Positions 53,479 through 64,000 of a stretch of 64,000 bases of DNA are shown one piece after another; position 1 is the stretch's first letter; each line of letters begins with the position of its first letter. The translations under genes were made by a program, and so were the position numbers. The notes under the pieces were generated by a model, which worked only from the letters and a program-made list of their open reading frames with translations, did not search any database and was not told where the DNA came from. Origin of the DNA: Nannochloris sp. 'desiccata' (Eukaryota; Chlorophyta; Trebouxiophyceae; Chlorellales; Chlorellaceae); NCBI GenBank assembly GCA_019044685.2, contig JAGTXX020000017.1:434001-498000 (forward strand), read 5' to 3'.

Positions 53479-55011
53479 TTACGAACCTTGAATGTTTTTT
53501 GTGGTTGCGGCCTCAGCAGACCCCACCAAAACGTCATCGTCCTTCAAGTTGACCACCCTCATTCCCACCCTAAACAAACAGAGAGCATTCTCATCCCGGT
53601 TTAAACTAAACTGCCCTTCCCCACTTCTAACGCACTTTACTGTATCATCTTCCCCGCCACTACTTGTTTCTAGACGATCACCATGGTCTTCCACACCGGT
53701 GTCATCCCTTGGCTCTTCAACCTCTTCTTCCTCCGAACTATTCTCTTCCTCGTCATCAAAGAATCTACGATGCCCTGTGGCAGTAGCCAACACAGGTAAA
53801 CTAGGGTGAAACTCACATCCATTCACTGTATCACTTTCAGCAACTCTAAACTTTCCAGCTTCACTACCATCTCGCAAATCCCAAAACCTTAGAACACCAT
53901 CTTCACCACCACTTGCTAAGTGCCTTCCACAAGGCTCAATATCGAAATATACACGCTGATTCGTCGTACTCACTTCTCGTTGTAATTGATACATCGCTCC
54001 AGACATGTTGCGGGCATCCCAGCAGTAAATAAGACCATCTCTTCTGGCTCCGGTGTAGAGATAGGTCCCGCAAGGAGAGAATTTCAAGTGAGTAATACCC
54101 CCAGTGTGGCCTTCTAACACCGCGAGTTGCTGTGTTGGTGTTCTATAATCGTAGAGAGCAGCTATACCTGAATATGAACCAGCAGCCATGAGACCAGTGA
54201 TATCTTTAGCGCATGCTATGCATGAAATGATTCCTGGTTGACCACTGATTTGACCACCAAAACTTTTGCTCTTGTTTTCATTATTTTTACTATAAGTAGA
54301 TATCGTATCATGATCTCTGCCCGGTCGATTCAAATCAAAAATATATATGACACTATTGCGTCCTCCAGCAAAGATTTTAGAGCCATCCGGGCTAAAATTG
54401 ATGCTATAAGCTGCCTCCATTTCATCAAGCTTATTAAACGGCCTATAAGAACAGCGTAATTGGCCTGATACAGCATCATAGAGGTGAACAGGGTGTGCAC
54501 GGGTGGTCACAGCAAAACAACAAGTTGCTGGATCGATTGCCGAAGCCCAGGGGTACCACGCATAGTCGTAAATAAGCTCCCCAGCCTTTATTCGAAGAGC
54601 GGGAGAATACAGGTCGCCATGTAGTTGCTGTTGACTAGGATCATTGCTACTTCTATCTAGATTTTCATCATCGTCTAAAATTGCCACAGATGATCCTAGA
54701 GATGGTGGTATATCGTAGATACGAAGGCAATTGTCATCTGCTGCAGTGAGGTAACAGACGCCGTCTGGTGACCATTTAACGCCTTTTAAAAAATTGGAAT
54801 TTTGAGCCAGTGACCATCCTGAAGGATCTGTATATTTTATGAATGGAAAACACAGATTATTTATGAGTTTTCGAGGGTGCAGGGGAGAGCCTCAAATTAC
54901 CAAATGTGCGATCAGAGGTGACAATTTGCAACTTTTACCTTTAAATTCATCGTGTAAAATGCATAAAAGCTTCGGTGGGACTTGTGGGTCCACTTCTAAA
55001 AGGTCATCCAT
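53479..55011 (-). CDS. TCAB1/WRAP53-like WD40 protein
   Basis: Exons 55011-54939 and 54827-53479 (AAAG|GTAAAA donor, ATACAG acceptor, phase 1), 473 aa. The start of the propeller, NFLKGVKWSPDGVCYLTAAD with DNCLRIYDIP, then YDYAWYPWASAIDPATCCFA, PVHLYDAVSGQLRCSYRPFN, EMEAAYSINFSPDGSKIFAG, IISCIACAKD and YSGIAALYDYRT are characteristic of telomerase Cajal body protein 1. In animals TCAB1 binds the CAB box of scaRNAs and telomerase RNA. The C-terminal ~80 residues are acidic (EEENSSEEEEVEEP) and less conserved. The function in algae is inferred from family membership. Confidence 0.92.
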
Positions 55012-55299
55012 TATCTCTAAATACGATTTAATGAAAAATTAGCATCAATTATTGCTACTTCTGATTTTTAAACATAGCTGCTGCCTGTTGGTGTAGCGGG
55101 ACTTGGTACTAATCATCAAACAAACGTGTAAATTATATTTACCCTGAACTTTGGTGTCCTTGGCATTCTCATTACCTTGCTTATCTGCCAAATACTGCTA
55201 GAGAGTGAGAGATCGCAGGCTATTGCAACACAGGTAATGCTGCTTGGGTGGGTAGCAAAAAAGTTTTAACAAAATCTCGTTACCCGCAACACCAGCGCC

Positions 55300-57324
55300 A
55301 TGAAGACTCTCATCTCATTTTACTTAACCTTGATAGTCTTGCACTGCCCATGCTGGGCCCAGCTGCCCCCCGAACAGCCCAATACTTGCCAGCTGGCGGT
55401 GGGTGATTCTCCTCCAGAGACCTTCGAAGACTGCAGCACAATCACAACCCTAGATCCGCTTGTGCCTTATACGTTTTACTACACTCTAACTCCATCTGTG
55501 ATAGGATCTGGGACTTCCTGGAGAGGTGGCTTGAAAATTAAAGTTGACGCTGCTGCCAGCGGGGCTTGGGGCGGCTTCGGTTTTGGGCCCAGAATGCTCG
55601 GTACAGACTCTGTCATCCTCCTAAAATGTGAACTAGGTCCAGGTTGCCCAACTGGAGCTCGAATCGATGGATATAAGCTCACTGATTACGATCCAGCCAC
55701 TAAAATCCCTGGCTCTTTTCAAATCCAAGATTTTGCAGCTGCTGTTGATTCTGAAGATGGCTCTCTAGTGGCCACATTTACAGTTGAGTTACCTGATTCT
55801 ATAGAAGATCTTACCAAAGATCCATTTACGCATATTGCTGCGGTAGGACCGGTGGCCAGTGATGGCAGTTTACGAGCTCATATTGGTGCTGCATTTCCCT
55901 ATGACGTTGTTACTACAGACTTAAAAAGTAGTAGCATTCCAGCAGCAACGATTGGAGATGTAAACGACAACCTTCGTGCTGAAGCTTCTGCTGCCACTCC
56001 TGCTGCAACGGCACCCAATACTACTAGTCCAATACCACCTCTCCCGACATGCAGTCGCACAGGTGGCAGTGTGCTTGCAAGTTTTTCTACCTGTACAACC
56101 CTAGGAGCAAACGTACTTACTGTCCATTGGAACGCACTTTCTCCCGACTCATTTTCCCCGTCTGGGAGCAGTGGTGGTCGTAATATAAGTATAGAATTTG
56201 GGCTGTCAGGCACCATCAGCGGCAACGAGTGGTTGGCTCTCGGCTTTCCTGCTACCCCGGGACAAATGGTAGGCTCGACTGCGCAAGTACTTCTCCCCTG
56301 TGTATCTGAATCCTCCCCTGACATCTGTAGCCCTGAAAATTTCCAACAAGGGGCTGTTTTGAAAGACTACTTTCTAGGCGGCAAAAGTAGTCGAGCAGTA
56401 GCCCCACCTGGTCAGCTGGCGTTCAGCAATGTAGAAGCTCGTAGTGATGGGAGTAGTAATGCTCAGGGAAAATTTACTGTAAGTTTACCTGCTACGTCGA
56501 TAACTAATGGCCAGCTTAATGTCCTCTATGCTAAAGGGACATTAAATCCCACCACGGGGCTATTACAGCAGCACGACACCAGAGGTGCTGCGTCTCTTGA
56601 CCTTGCTTCTGGAGCAGCTATTAGTACCACAGACACATCCGCTGAGGCTAAAAAGAATGCACACGCGTGGCTTATGGTTATAGGATGGACTGTTATCTTG
56701 AGCGGTACAGTTGTCGCCAGATCTTTCAAAAATTTAGGCCCAATTTGGTTTCAAATTCACCGTGCTATGCAAGTTTTTGGGTTGATTTGCGTTTTAACTG
56801 CATTTATACTTATTTTCTCAGCTCTAGGAGGCAATAAAACAACGTATACGCTTCATTTCAATCTCGGCGTCGCAGCAACGACACTAGGTTTAGTACAACT
56901 TAGCGCTCTGTTATTCCGACCGCATTTAGATTCTCGGTATCGAAGAGCCTGGGCATTAGGACACCACTGGATCGGTCGATCGGCTGTACTTCTTGCTGTC
57001 GCGAATATCTATTATGGCATCATTAATGTCAAGCAAGTTGGATCTTGGGCGGTTATTAGTTACTCCGTCGTCTTTGGCTTAATTTTAGGGGCGGGAATAC
57101 TGAAAGAGAGCATAGATTATTTGAGGTTGCCCCCTCCTGCTTTAATGAAAGCTCAGTTTGCAAATGTAGATCAAGAAAGAGAGGCAGCCACTGCGGTAAA
57201 AGAGTTGCAAGAGCCAGTGACGGCCTTAAGGCCAAATTTGGCGGGACAGCAGCAGCACCGCACCGATGAAAGCAAGGTGGGAGGTGGCGGAAGTGGAAGC
57301 GATGTAGAGCAACCAAGAAGTTGA
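55300..57324 (+). CDS. DOMON-cytochrome b561 transmembrane protein
   Basis: Intronless 674-aa frame. Signal peptide 1-20 (MKTLISFYLTLIVLHCPCWA), then two DOMON-like domains (about 30-215, 250-440; SWRGGLKIKVDAAASGAWGG, FGFGPRMLG and NEWLALGFPATPGQMVGSTA). A b561 core of five or so helices follows with the expected heme-ligand histidines (KKNAHAWLMVIGW, WFQIHRAMQVFGL, YTLHFNLGV, GHHWIGRSAV). The tail is hydrophilic and ends GGGGSGSDVEQPRS. Plant relatives (CYBDOM/AIR12-like) carry electrons across the plasma membrane, often using ascorbate. A copy of its 3' end lies at 58922-59089. Confidence 0.93.
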   Translation: MKTLISFYLTLIVLHCPCWAQLPPEQPNTCQLAVGDSPPETFEDCSTITTLDPLVPYTFYYTLTPSVIGSGTSWRGGLKIKVDAAASGAWGGFGFGPRMLGTDSVILLKCELGPGCPTGARIDGYKLTDYDPATKIPGSFQIQDFAAAVDSEDGSLVATFTVELPDSIEDLTKDPFTHIAAVGPVASDGSLRAHIGAAFPYDVVTTDLKSSSIPAATIGDVNDNLRAEASAATPAATAPNTTSPIPPLPTCSRTGGSVLASFSTCTTLGANVLTVHWNALSPDSFSPSGSSGGRNISIEFGLSGTISGNEWLALGFPATPGQMVGSTAQVLLPCVSESSPDICSPENFQQGAVLKDYFLGGKSSRAVAPPGQLAFSNVEARSDGSSNAQGKFTVSLPATSITNGQLNVLYAKGTLNPTTGLLQQHDTRGAASLDLASGAAISTTDTSAEAKKNAHAWLMVIGWTVILSGTVVARSFKNLGPIWFQIHRAMQVFGLICVLTAFILIFSALGGNKTTYTLHFNLGVAATTLGLVQLSALLFRPHLDSRYRRAWALGHHWIGRSAVLLAVANIYYGIINVKQVGSWAVISYSVVFGLILGAGILKESIDYLRLPPPALMKAQFANVDQEREAATAVKELQEPVTALRPNLAGQQQHRTDESKVGGGGSGSDVEQPRS

Positions 57325-57811
57325 ATTTGTGTTGAAAGTTTGCATTTTTAATAGAGGAATTTGATGCCTTTCTTTGAAGCCCATGAAAATTTACAGCAAT
57401 ATTTTCTTGTAACGCAAGGTCATATAGCCCTTGAAAGCCAAATAAGTTGGCAATTTCCACCGCACCCTGGCGCCGGACAACCAAAGAGGAAGGCCTGTCG
57501 GGCGCTGTCGGGCGTCCCCTCTATATCGTGTCCGGCGCCAATAGTACTGTATGATAAGTTTTGCTTGGCTTGGGAGGGACATGGAACTACCGTATTCACA
57601 GCAAAATTTTCCACCTTGTGCTCAGATTGCGGTCTATGATACTTATGATAAGCACGTGTAACTGTCAGCCTGGCAGGTTGCCAAGTTTAAAGTTATGAAT
57701 ACTGGCATAGACGCTAGATTTTGTCTTCTCCACGTGAGTGTAATAAACGCATTATGTTGACTGCAGCTGCCATTGGGGATTACACCTAATTAGTTACTGG
57801 TGAGCAGATAT
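57325..57811. other. Intergenic with a GC-rich inverted repeat
   Basis: Contains the inverted repeat at 57468-57540 and otherwise AT-rich sequence; no gene recognised. Confidence 0.55.
57468..57540. repeat. 12-bp inverted repeat with internal tandem decamer
   Basis: TGGCGCCGGACA at 57468-57479 and its exact complement TGTCCGGCGCCA at 57529-57540 enclose 49 nt containing CTGTCGGGCG twice in tandem (57495-57514). It is GC-rich in an AT-rich setting and could form a strong hairpin. No gene or target duplication was identified. Confidence 0.85.
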
Positions 57812-58885
57812 ATGCCCCCCTTATACACAAGAAACCACAGTTCTAGGCGTTTATTTATCATATTGACTTGCCTCGCAAGTGCTCCTTGGCTTCTGTCACC
57901 TCTTTTGTCCTGTGGTGTGGCGGCACCAAACGGCAATCCATCACCGGGGTTTCTTCAATCTTATGCCTATGGACTCTTTCGAGCGCGCCAACGTTGGTGC
58001 ATTAGAAGGGATATGGATATCATTCATGAAAGGAAGCCTCAACCTTCTACGCGAAACACAATATACGTGCTGCAAGCGTCCAGTTCCCCTCGCTCTACAC
58101 TCCAAATTTACAAGGCAATGATTGCCGACCTTGGGGCTGACAACGTCTTCTTACTCTTTGACGACACACATGAGGCATGGACTATCAAACACAAAAGATT
58201 CTCTAGTACCCGTCTCTTTAATGTCTCAGTAGGAAACCTATCCCATCAGATTTTCTTATTGAACGCATCGGACTCATCGCCAGATCTGGAGGGATTTGAC
58301 CCTACTAATGAATATTGGCAAACACCCACCATCTTGAAATTTTTCAAAACTGTCATTGAACCTCAACATAAATTTGCCAAGGCAAGTTATTTTTGGTTTT
58401 TTGAAGAGGATGTGAGATGCAATGGGCATTACCTTGATTGCTTGGCACCGTCCTTGTCTTCCTTTGCAGATTTATTATGCTTCGATCTTCAGATTTGGTC
58501 ATGGTCCAATAAGAATTGGGCGCATTGGGGGGAAATAGGTGGATGGCTTGCCTGGTCAGTGCCACGGCGGAGGCGCGCTTCGTGTTTCATGCCCTTCCGG
58601 AGGCTCTCAAGGACAGCGCTGCGGCAGATGGCAGTTGATTCGCAGGCCTCTGGTGGCTACCTCGAAGTGTATTACCCTACGCTGTTCACACAAAAGGGGC
58701 TAGAATGCGCGTCGATGCCCGATGCTATGGTGGGCACGAATATCTGGCAAGGTCCTAGAGCAGCAGAACTCTCAGAGCCTGTAGAAGACGTAGTGCAAAA
58801 GAAAGCATGTTTTGATGCAAAATTTTATCATCCTATAAAGACACCTTATATACCAAAGCATAACCAGAAATGTAAGAAACTTTGA
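57812..58885 (+). CDS. Type II membrane protein, possible glycosyltransferase
   Basis: The frame from the ATG at 57812 gives 357 aa. Residues ~14-37 (LFIILTCLASAPWLLSPLLS) form a signal anchor, so the catalytic part would be lumenal. TIYVLQASSSPRSTLQIYKA, ADNVFLLFDD, YFWFFEEDVRCNGHYLDCLA and a Trp-rich stretch (WSWSNKNWAHWGEIGGWLAW) recall eukaryotic glycosyltransferases that use an acidic DxD-like metal motif (FFEED). This is a fold-level guess and I cannot name the family. Cysteines near the C-terminus suggest disulfides. It lies between the DOMON-b561 gene and a duplicated fragment of that gene. Confidence 0.6.
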   Translation: MPPLYTRNHSSRRLFIILTCLASAPWLLSPLLSCGVAAPNGNPSPGFLQSYAYGLFRARQRWCIRRDMDIIHERKPQPSTRNTIYVLQASSSPRSTLQIYKAMIADLGADNVFLLFDDTHEAWTIKHKRFSSTRLFNVSVGNLSHQIFLLNASDSSPDLEGFDPTNEYWQTPTILKFFKTVIEPQHKFAKASYFWFFEEDVRCNGHYLDCLAPSLSSFADLLCFDLQIWSWSNKNWAHWGEIGGWLAWSVPRRRRASCFMPFRRLSRTALRQMAVDSQASGGYLEVYYPTLFTQKGLECASMPDAMVGTNIWQGPRAAELSEPVEDVVQKKACFDAKFYHPIKTPYIPKHNQKCKKL

Positions 58886-58921
58886 CTGAAAAAAATACCC
58901 AGCATTCTATATTGATTTTCA

Positions 58922-59089
58922 TTTGGCTTAATCGTAGGTGTTGGTATACTAAAAGAAGACTTTGTTTATTTGAAATTGCCGCCTCCCGCCTCGGTTTTGG
59001 TACCGCCACCAGAGCATCGACAGAACAGCTGTGATAGCAAGGTGGGAGGTGGTGGAAGTGGGAGCGATGTTGAGCAACTGAGAAATTGA
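58922..59089 (+). pseudogene. Duplicated 3' fragment of the DOMON-b561 gene
   Basis: In-frame codons FGLIVGVGILKEDFVYLKLP then PPA...HRQNSCDSKVGG and GGSGSDVEQLRN, ending in TGA, parallel FGLILGAGILKESIDYLRLP and GGSGSDVEQPRS of the gene at 55300-57324. About 20 residues of the tail are missing in the copy. No upstream coding sequence remains. Confidence 0.88.
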
Positions 59090-59333
59090 GTTCAGTGCAA
59101 GGCGAAGGTGACCGAAGTTTGCTTCAAGCCAAGCAATGCTGCTTGGAAGTCGCCGGGCCAGGAACTTGAAGTTGGGCAAAATTGCGCGCAAGACAGTTTC
59201 GGAGAACCTACAAGGGCATAGACAAGCTCTCAATATGCATTTCTAAATTTATATTGAACACGGATCCATTCATATGAGACGATGAGCACCTTCACCGAAA
59301 ACTTTACAGAGAGCATTTAATCCCATTCCTGCC

Positions 59334-61988
59334 ATGCAACAGATTGGATTGTCAAGTGGCAGGCCGTTCCCTCTCACGGGCCGCCTGTCGCGCAGAAAGC
59401 TGCCTTTACGTCTTGGAGGCATGAAACAGCGCGTGAGCGCTGTGCTAGTTCCTGCGGACATCGCTACACAACTACGCGGAAAAAATAAAGATTCTAGGTC
59501 GCACCAGCCTGGCCAGTCACGTGGCTTGGCAGGTGTCTTGCTCTCAGCTATGCGGGTATGGGAGAGACAAGAACAGCAAAAGATTTCCACAGAGGAATTG
59601 CTCGCACAGGCCGCTGTGAGAGGCGATCAGGTAGGTGACAGAAGACAGTTTCTAGAAATGTTTGTTCTTGTGCTTATTCAAGGCAGTTTGGAGCATAGAT
59701 GGTAGTAATACTACCCTAGTATAGTTTTCCTGCAATAGCTCTGCCTCATTTTCAAGTTGTCTAAATAGTGGGGTCTGGACTAGCATTGAGTCAAAGCCAG
59801 AATGTGCCTTCTATACCCTGCCAGAATCTTTGCTAACCCAGATATTCTATTTTTTACATTACAGATTTCAAAATTAGATGCTAAGAACAGCGGCAAGAAG
59901 ACGGCGCCCCCTCCCCCAGCCATCGAGCCATTTCTTCGGCCCGTCGGAATTATGGAACTTCGCTACATCCGTATGCTCAGCAACATGAGCTCTCTAACCT
60001 ATTTCATGAGCAAATTAGTATCCCCAGAAAGCTTAAATCGCCGTCATGGCTTGCGTTTAGTCACTTCTTCGTTGTCTTGTGAAGCAACTCGAAGGTTACC
60101 GCTCATGTCTCCGTTACAAGCAATGGTCGATGGAGACGCAACTGCAGCTGATGTGTCTCGCATTATTAGTAGTACCACTCAGGAAAGTGTAGTAAGCATT
60201 GGCAGTGAAAGTACAAGCGAAGCAGCTGCAAAATCCCCTGCAATGAAGGCCATTTCCAGAATTGAACCACTCGCCATGCACCACAAATCAACTGCCCCAG
60301 CTGTACCCACAGATGTTGAAGGAGCAGCACATCCAGCAACTTCTCCTTCTCCTTCCCCGACGGAGATTGTTGCTAATAGCCTTTCTGCTGCTGCCGCCGC
60401 AGCCGCTGCTGCTGCTGGCTCTGTCTACTCTGCAGCAGCCCCCATCGCTGCACCTATAGCCAACAATATCTCCACCTTTGCTTCATCCGCCACCTCTCCA
60501 CTGGCCTCTGTCGCCTCCCAACTCCAAAATGCAGCTGCAGCAGGTCAAGCTGGCACGTATGCCACTTTAGCTACCGTGTCTGCTGCTGTCATGTCTGGTA
60601 AAATCTCACCTACTACCGGTTCTCCTTCAGTTACCCAGCAGTGCGTTTCTCCCACAGAGTGGTATGTGGCTGACGATGAGGAGAAGCACATGCGCTACTT
60701 TGTAATCCAAGGTTCGGACAACATGGACCATTGGAAGGTCAATTTAACCTTTGACCCCGTTGCCTTTGAAGATTCTTCACTCGGTGTTAAAGTCCATCGT
60801 GGTGTGTACGAAACAGCTATGATCTTGTACGACAGATTCTTGCCGTTGGTACAAGACCATGTAGCGTCGTCGCCTAGCGCTCGTATTGCGTTTACTGGCC
60901 ATTCTCTTGGAGGAAGCTTAGCTACGTTGTTAATGATGATGTATTTAAAAAGAGGGGTCGTGAGTGCTGAGAATTTGGCACCAGTGTATACATTTGGAGC
61001 TCCTGCGATCTTTTGTGAGGGAGCGGCGGGTGCGTGCGGCCTTGATGGTGACTGTTCTATTCCAAGCTCTTCTAATTCTCCGTCTACTGGTGGAGCTGGT
61101 GGGTCACATGAGGGTTTACTAAAGAAGTTGGGTTTACCTAGTACTGCAGTACGCAATGTCGTTATGCATAAAGACATCGTACCACGTGCGTTTGCTTGTG
61201 ACTACTCTCTGGTCGCTGATTTATTAAAGAGGGTGGGCGAGTCGTTCAGAGAGCATAAATGCCTTAACGGCAATGGGCGTAGAGTGATGTTTAACTTTGT
61301 AGGCAAGATGATTGTGCTCCAACCTGATGTGCAGTCATCATTTGTCTCTGCTGGGGAGGGATATCACTCTATGTTGCCTCAAAAACCAGGTATGTTTGTG
61401 CTTCGAGAGCCCACAGTGGTGGAGACGATGCATGCTCAAATGCAGAGAGAAACTGAGATGGTGTCAGATGCGATTACAAATTTGCCTGCTACTGCTTCCT
61501 CTGCGATGGATGTACCTCCAACTATTCGCAAGATACACACAACTGGAATTGCAGCGACGAGTGCATCAACAAATGGAACCTTGGAAACCACCGCCACTGC
61601 CTCCACAGCGGTCGAGCCCCGCCATGTAGCGAGTTCCTCTGATGAAGCTCTTTGGCAATTAATGAATTTTCCTCACCCATTAGATATCTTGGCAGACCCT
61701 GGTGCATATGGAGACCAGGGCTCTATCTCTAGATACCACAATCCTGATAATTATACCAAGGCTATCGGGGGTGTACTGAGAGCTCGCGGCGTCGCTTACA
61801 AGAATGTCGTTGAGAGGGCAAAAAGGAGTGGAGTTACTTTTACACCTCCTTCTCTTGGTGCCAAGGACCGCGCTGCTGCTGCTACTGTTGTTCCTGAAGC
61901 ACCTCCTTCTGTTCGTAGTAGTGGGGCCGGCGGAGGGAAAATGCAATCCCCTTTAGCCATCCACCGCTCTCCTTCCTTCTCTTCATAA
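59334..61988 (+). CDS. PLIP-type plastid lipase (class 3)
   Basis: Exons 59334-59630 and 59865-61988 (GATCAG|GTAGGT donor, ATTACAG acceptor, phase 0), 806 aa. The N-terminus (MQQIGLSSGRPFPLTGRLSR) is transit-peptide-like. Residues ~110-330 include an Ala-rich low-complexity tract. The lipase core starts at WYVADDEEKHMRYFVIQGSD. The catalytic triad can be placed at S446 (FTGHSLGGS), D536 (MHKDIVPRAF) and H600 (GYHSMLP). These segments match plant PLASTID LIPASE 1-3, which release polyunsaturated fatty acids from plastid phospholipids or galactolipids. The C-terminal ~180 residues are an extension of unknown role. Confidence 0.9.
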
Positions 61989-63381
61989 AAAGTATTAAAT
62001 AACCGAGTGTACTAATAATTGATTGAAGAAATGCATGGTAATGTGTGCACTCTATTGGTGTACAGATATACAAAACATGAAATGATCATAGATATTATTT
62101 GATTTCCTTTTTTGTTGTTTTCTTTTTTTAGTTTAGTTTGTCATCGATCCGCAACTTAAAAAATTGGTTTCTCTGTTTTATATCTTACAATTTTCCTTTA
62201 AGCGTACCTCCCTTGTTTTCTTGCGTTCCCACATTGGGAGCGAGAGGGTGGTGTATGATTCTTTGATATTTCTTCAGTTTGATGAAAGGGAGATGAAGAC
62301 TACGCGAGGATGAAATTTGAATTTTCTTATTTTTCTTCTCCCGTCATGTCCCTTTTACTTTTTTCTTTTTTCTTTCTTTTATATTCATTAATTCTTGGAG
62401 AAACAAGTTTCTGCAATTTAGATCTTTACCCCAGAAATCAATCAAGCGTTCTTTAAAAATACATATAACTTTTTCTTTCTTTCTTCTTTTCCCTTCCTTT
62501 TCTCATATATATTTCCTCTATGAATCTCGGAGAGCATAGAGGCATGTTACCTTGTCATAAATAGAACTCCAAATCAGAGGTATGCATTGTGTTTTGCAAT
62601 GAGCTCATACTCGATTATGTGGCTTCTGTCCAACCTTGAAAAAGTAAAAAAAAATGTAATTATTTAACCGCCGTCAGTTGCAAGATGAAAAAAGGATCAT
62701 TAGAAGCTCTCTAAATCCTCCCAGCAGAAACCTTATTTTGATATTTTTTCTTTCTGATCAAGGAGCTGGAGTTGACACCGTCTGTGGCGTTGGGTTAAAT
62801 TAAAAGATCCAAACCACTTGGTTTGGAGAGATGTGATATAGATAATCTGGCGGGCTCGTTTTTACGCTGGGGCTATGAAATATATATGTTCTGCTTTACT
62901 ATAGAACAGATTTACACAAAGAAGATGATGGAGGTGTTACACCGCTCCACCTGCTGGAGGAATTTGCTTCCGAAGTAAGAACACACTTGGTGAGAAGGCG
63001 GTCGAGGTATGTGGGTGCTGGTCTCATATCTGTGAGATGAGCTCGTGGCCTTGGGGAAGGTAAATTTCTTTGAAGAGATCGAGAAGGATATGCAGCAACA
63101 TACATTATCTGTATTCATGGGTGTGCTTGGACACTGCTTTCCTCTAATGGAGGTGCACTGGAAGGTTGTCGCTGCTACTGCTTTGCATCGAATTTGAAAG
63201 GCGAGCAAAGTCAAGTTTTGACTTGCCAAGACAGTCCTAGGAGGAATTCTCTGCATCAGTCACCTTGAAAGTTTTAACATTAACGCAACCGCTGTAAAAT
63301 AGATCATTTCTTGTAGACTATAGCTCTTTTCAAGAAATTTCTTTGAGATTAAAAGCTCATTTTGTGAATCTGTAATTCACA
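61989..63381. other. Long 3' flank and intergenic region; no gene seen
   Basis: 1.4 kb, strongly pyrimidine-rich on the + strand between about 62340 and 62520 (TTTCTTTC-type runs). No supported frame or RNA gene. The right end is the 5' flank of the J-domain gene. Confidence 0.55.
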
Positions 63382-64000
63382 ATGGAACTCCAAATTAGGT
63401 GAGTGAAGCTAAAGCTTATCAACTCCTAATGCGATAATATTCATTTCATATAGAGGAGCAGAGATCGCGGGGAAGAGCTTTAATATTAGAAAAAAAAATG
63501 AAGTCAATTATGAACGCTCAATGCCGCCATCTTATTTCAAACTAACCCTCCACCGCTCCGAAGCAAAATTTATTTTTTTACAGGGACAGTCACAATGAAA
63601 TAGCTTTACGTAATGAAGAAATCAATCGTCAAAGACTGCAATCTAGCAGAGCTTCGGCAGGTGGCCCTCTCAAAGTCACCGACCCCACTGCCTTTGCTGC
63701 TCTGATGGCCGATATGAAGCTCAAAGCCGAGCAACAGAAGAAATTAGAAGACGACCGTGAAGCGGAACGTGCGAAGCGAGAGGGAGCAAGCTATAAAACA
63801 CCTGAAGAACGCGCGAAAGAATCAAAAGATTCTAAAGCACAATTTCGTGCAGGAGAAGAAGCTCGCTCTGTTGATGATGAAAAATTTGATCCAAAAAAGG
63901 ACTATTACGTTATTTTAGGGGTAGATAGAGCTGCCTCTGCAGCTGAAATACGTCAAAAGTATAAAAGACTGGCTCTTCTCTACCATCCTGATAAACACAA
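63382..64000 (+). CDS. J-domain (DnaJ-like) protein, 5' part
   Basis: Exon 1 is only 17 nt (63382-63398, MELQI plus two bases, GTGAGT donor). Exon 2 starts at 63584 (TTTACAG acceptor) and runs past the window, phase 2. About 90 residues of charged helix ([40 protein letters not shown]) precede the J domain, which begins [20 protein letters not shown] and reaches the HPD tripeptide (LLYHPDKH) at the window edge. It should stimulate an Hsp70, but the specific DnaJ class cannot be told without the rest. Confidence 0.88.

Overview
This window looks like nuclear DNA of a green alga (Viridiplantae, probably a chlorophyte). Genes are interrupted by short GT-AG introns, mostly about 70-330 nt, and lie on both strands. 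The products are eukaryotic and plant-like: plant-type plastid enoyl-ACP reductase, a PLIP-type plastid lipase, DEX1, CYPRO4/VID27, a DCD-domain protein, a CPL1-like CTD phosphatase with two dsRNA-binding domains, ATP-type PEP carboxykinase and a gametolysin-like (M11) metallopeptidase. I saw no operons, CRISPR arrays, rRNA or convincing tRNA genes. Gene models below are my own splice reconstructions. Each is supported by reading-frame continuity, splice-site consensus and family similarity recognised by eye; no transcript or database evidence was available.

Layout. 1-8300: tail of an SMP-domain lipid-transfer protein, HINT, a Tas-type aldo/keto reductase, and a plastid RimO-like methylthiotransferase whose 2.6-kb intron holds a complete CYPRO4/VID27 gene on the opposite strand. 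8.3-10.8 kb: a 718-bp non-autonomous hAT element with perfect 8-bp target duplications, then a small secreted Cys-rich protein with a GPI-like tail. 10.8-23.3 kb: a membrane-anchored M11 metalloprotease, a DCD-domain protein, two proteins of unknown function, and a P-loop ATPase with an apparent one-base frameshift. 23.3-32.4 kb: a repeat-rich, low-gene accessory region. It contains the second member of an unrecognised two-gene family, truncated copies of it arranged as a large fold-back, and 189-bp direct repeats. 32.4-64 kb: dense housekeeping genes (PEPCK, CPL1-like, GOT1, ZRF1/zuotin, PDC-E2-like, TMEM120, a two-TM protein, enoyl-ACP reductase, DEX1, a 75-aa protein, TCAB1/WRAP53, DOMON-cytochrome b561, a possible glycosyltransferase, a PLIP-type lipase, and a J-domain protein running off the end).

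Shared themes. Enoyl-ACP reductase, the PLIP-like lipase and the E2-like acyltransferase all touch acetyl-CoA, fatty-acid or plastid-lipid metabolism, but they are not clustered in any way that implies co-regulation. HINT/AKR and the two-TM protein/ENR are divergent pairs that may share promoters. A recurring architectural feature is a very short first coding exon (2-24 nt) in several genes. In PEPCK the start codon itself seems to be split by an intron. The strongest candidates for something undescribed are the paralogous acidic/basic nuclear-type protein family (18.1-20.0 kb and 26.6-28.7 kb) and the fold-back structure derived from it.
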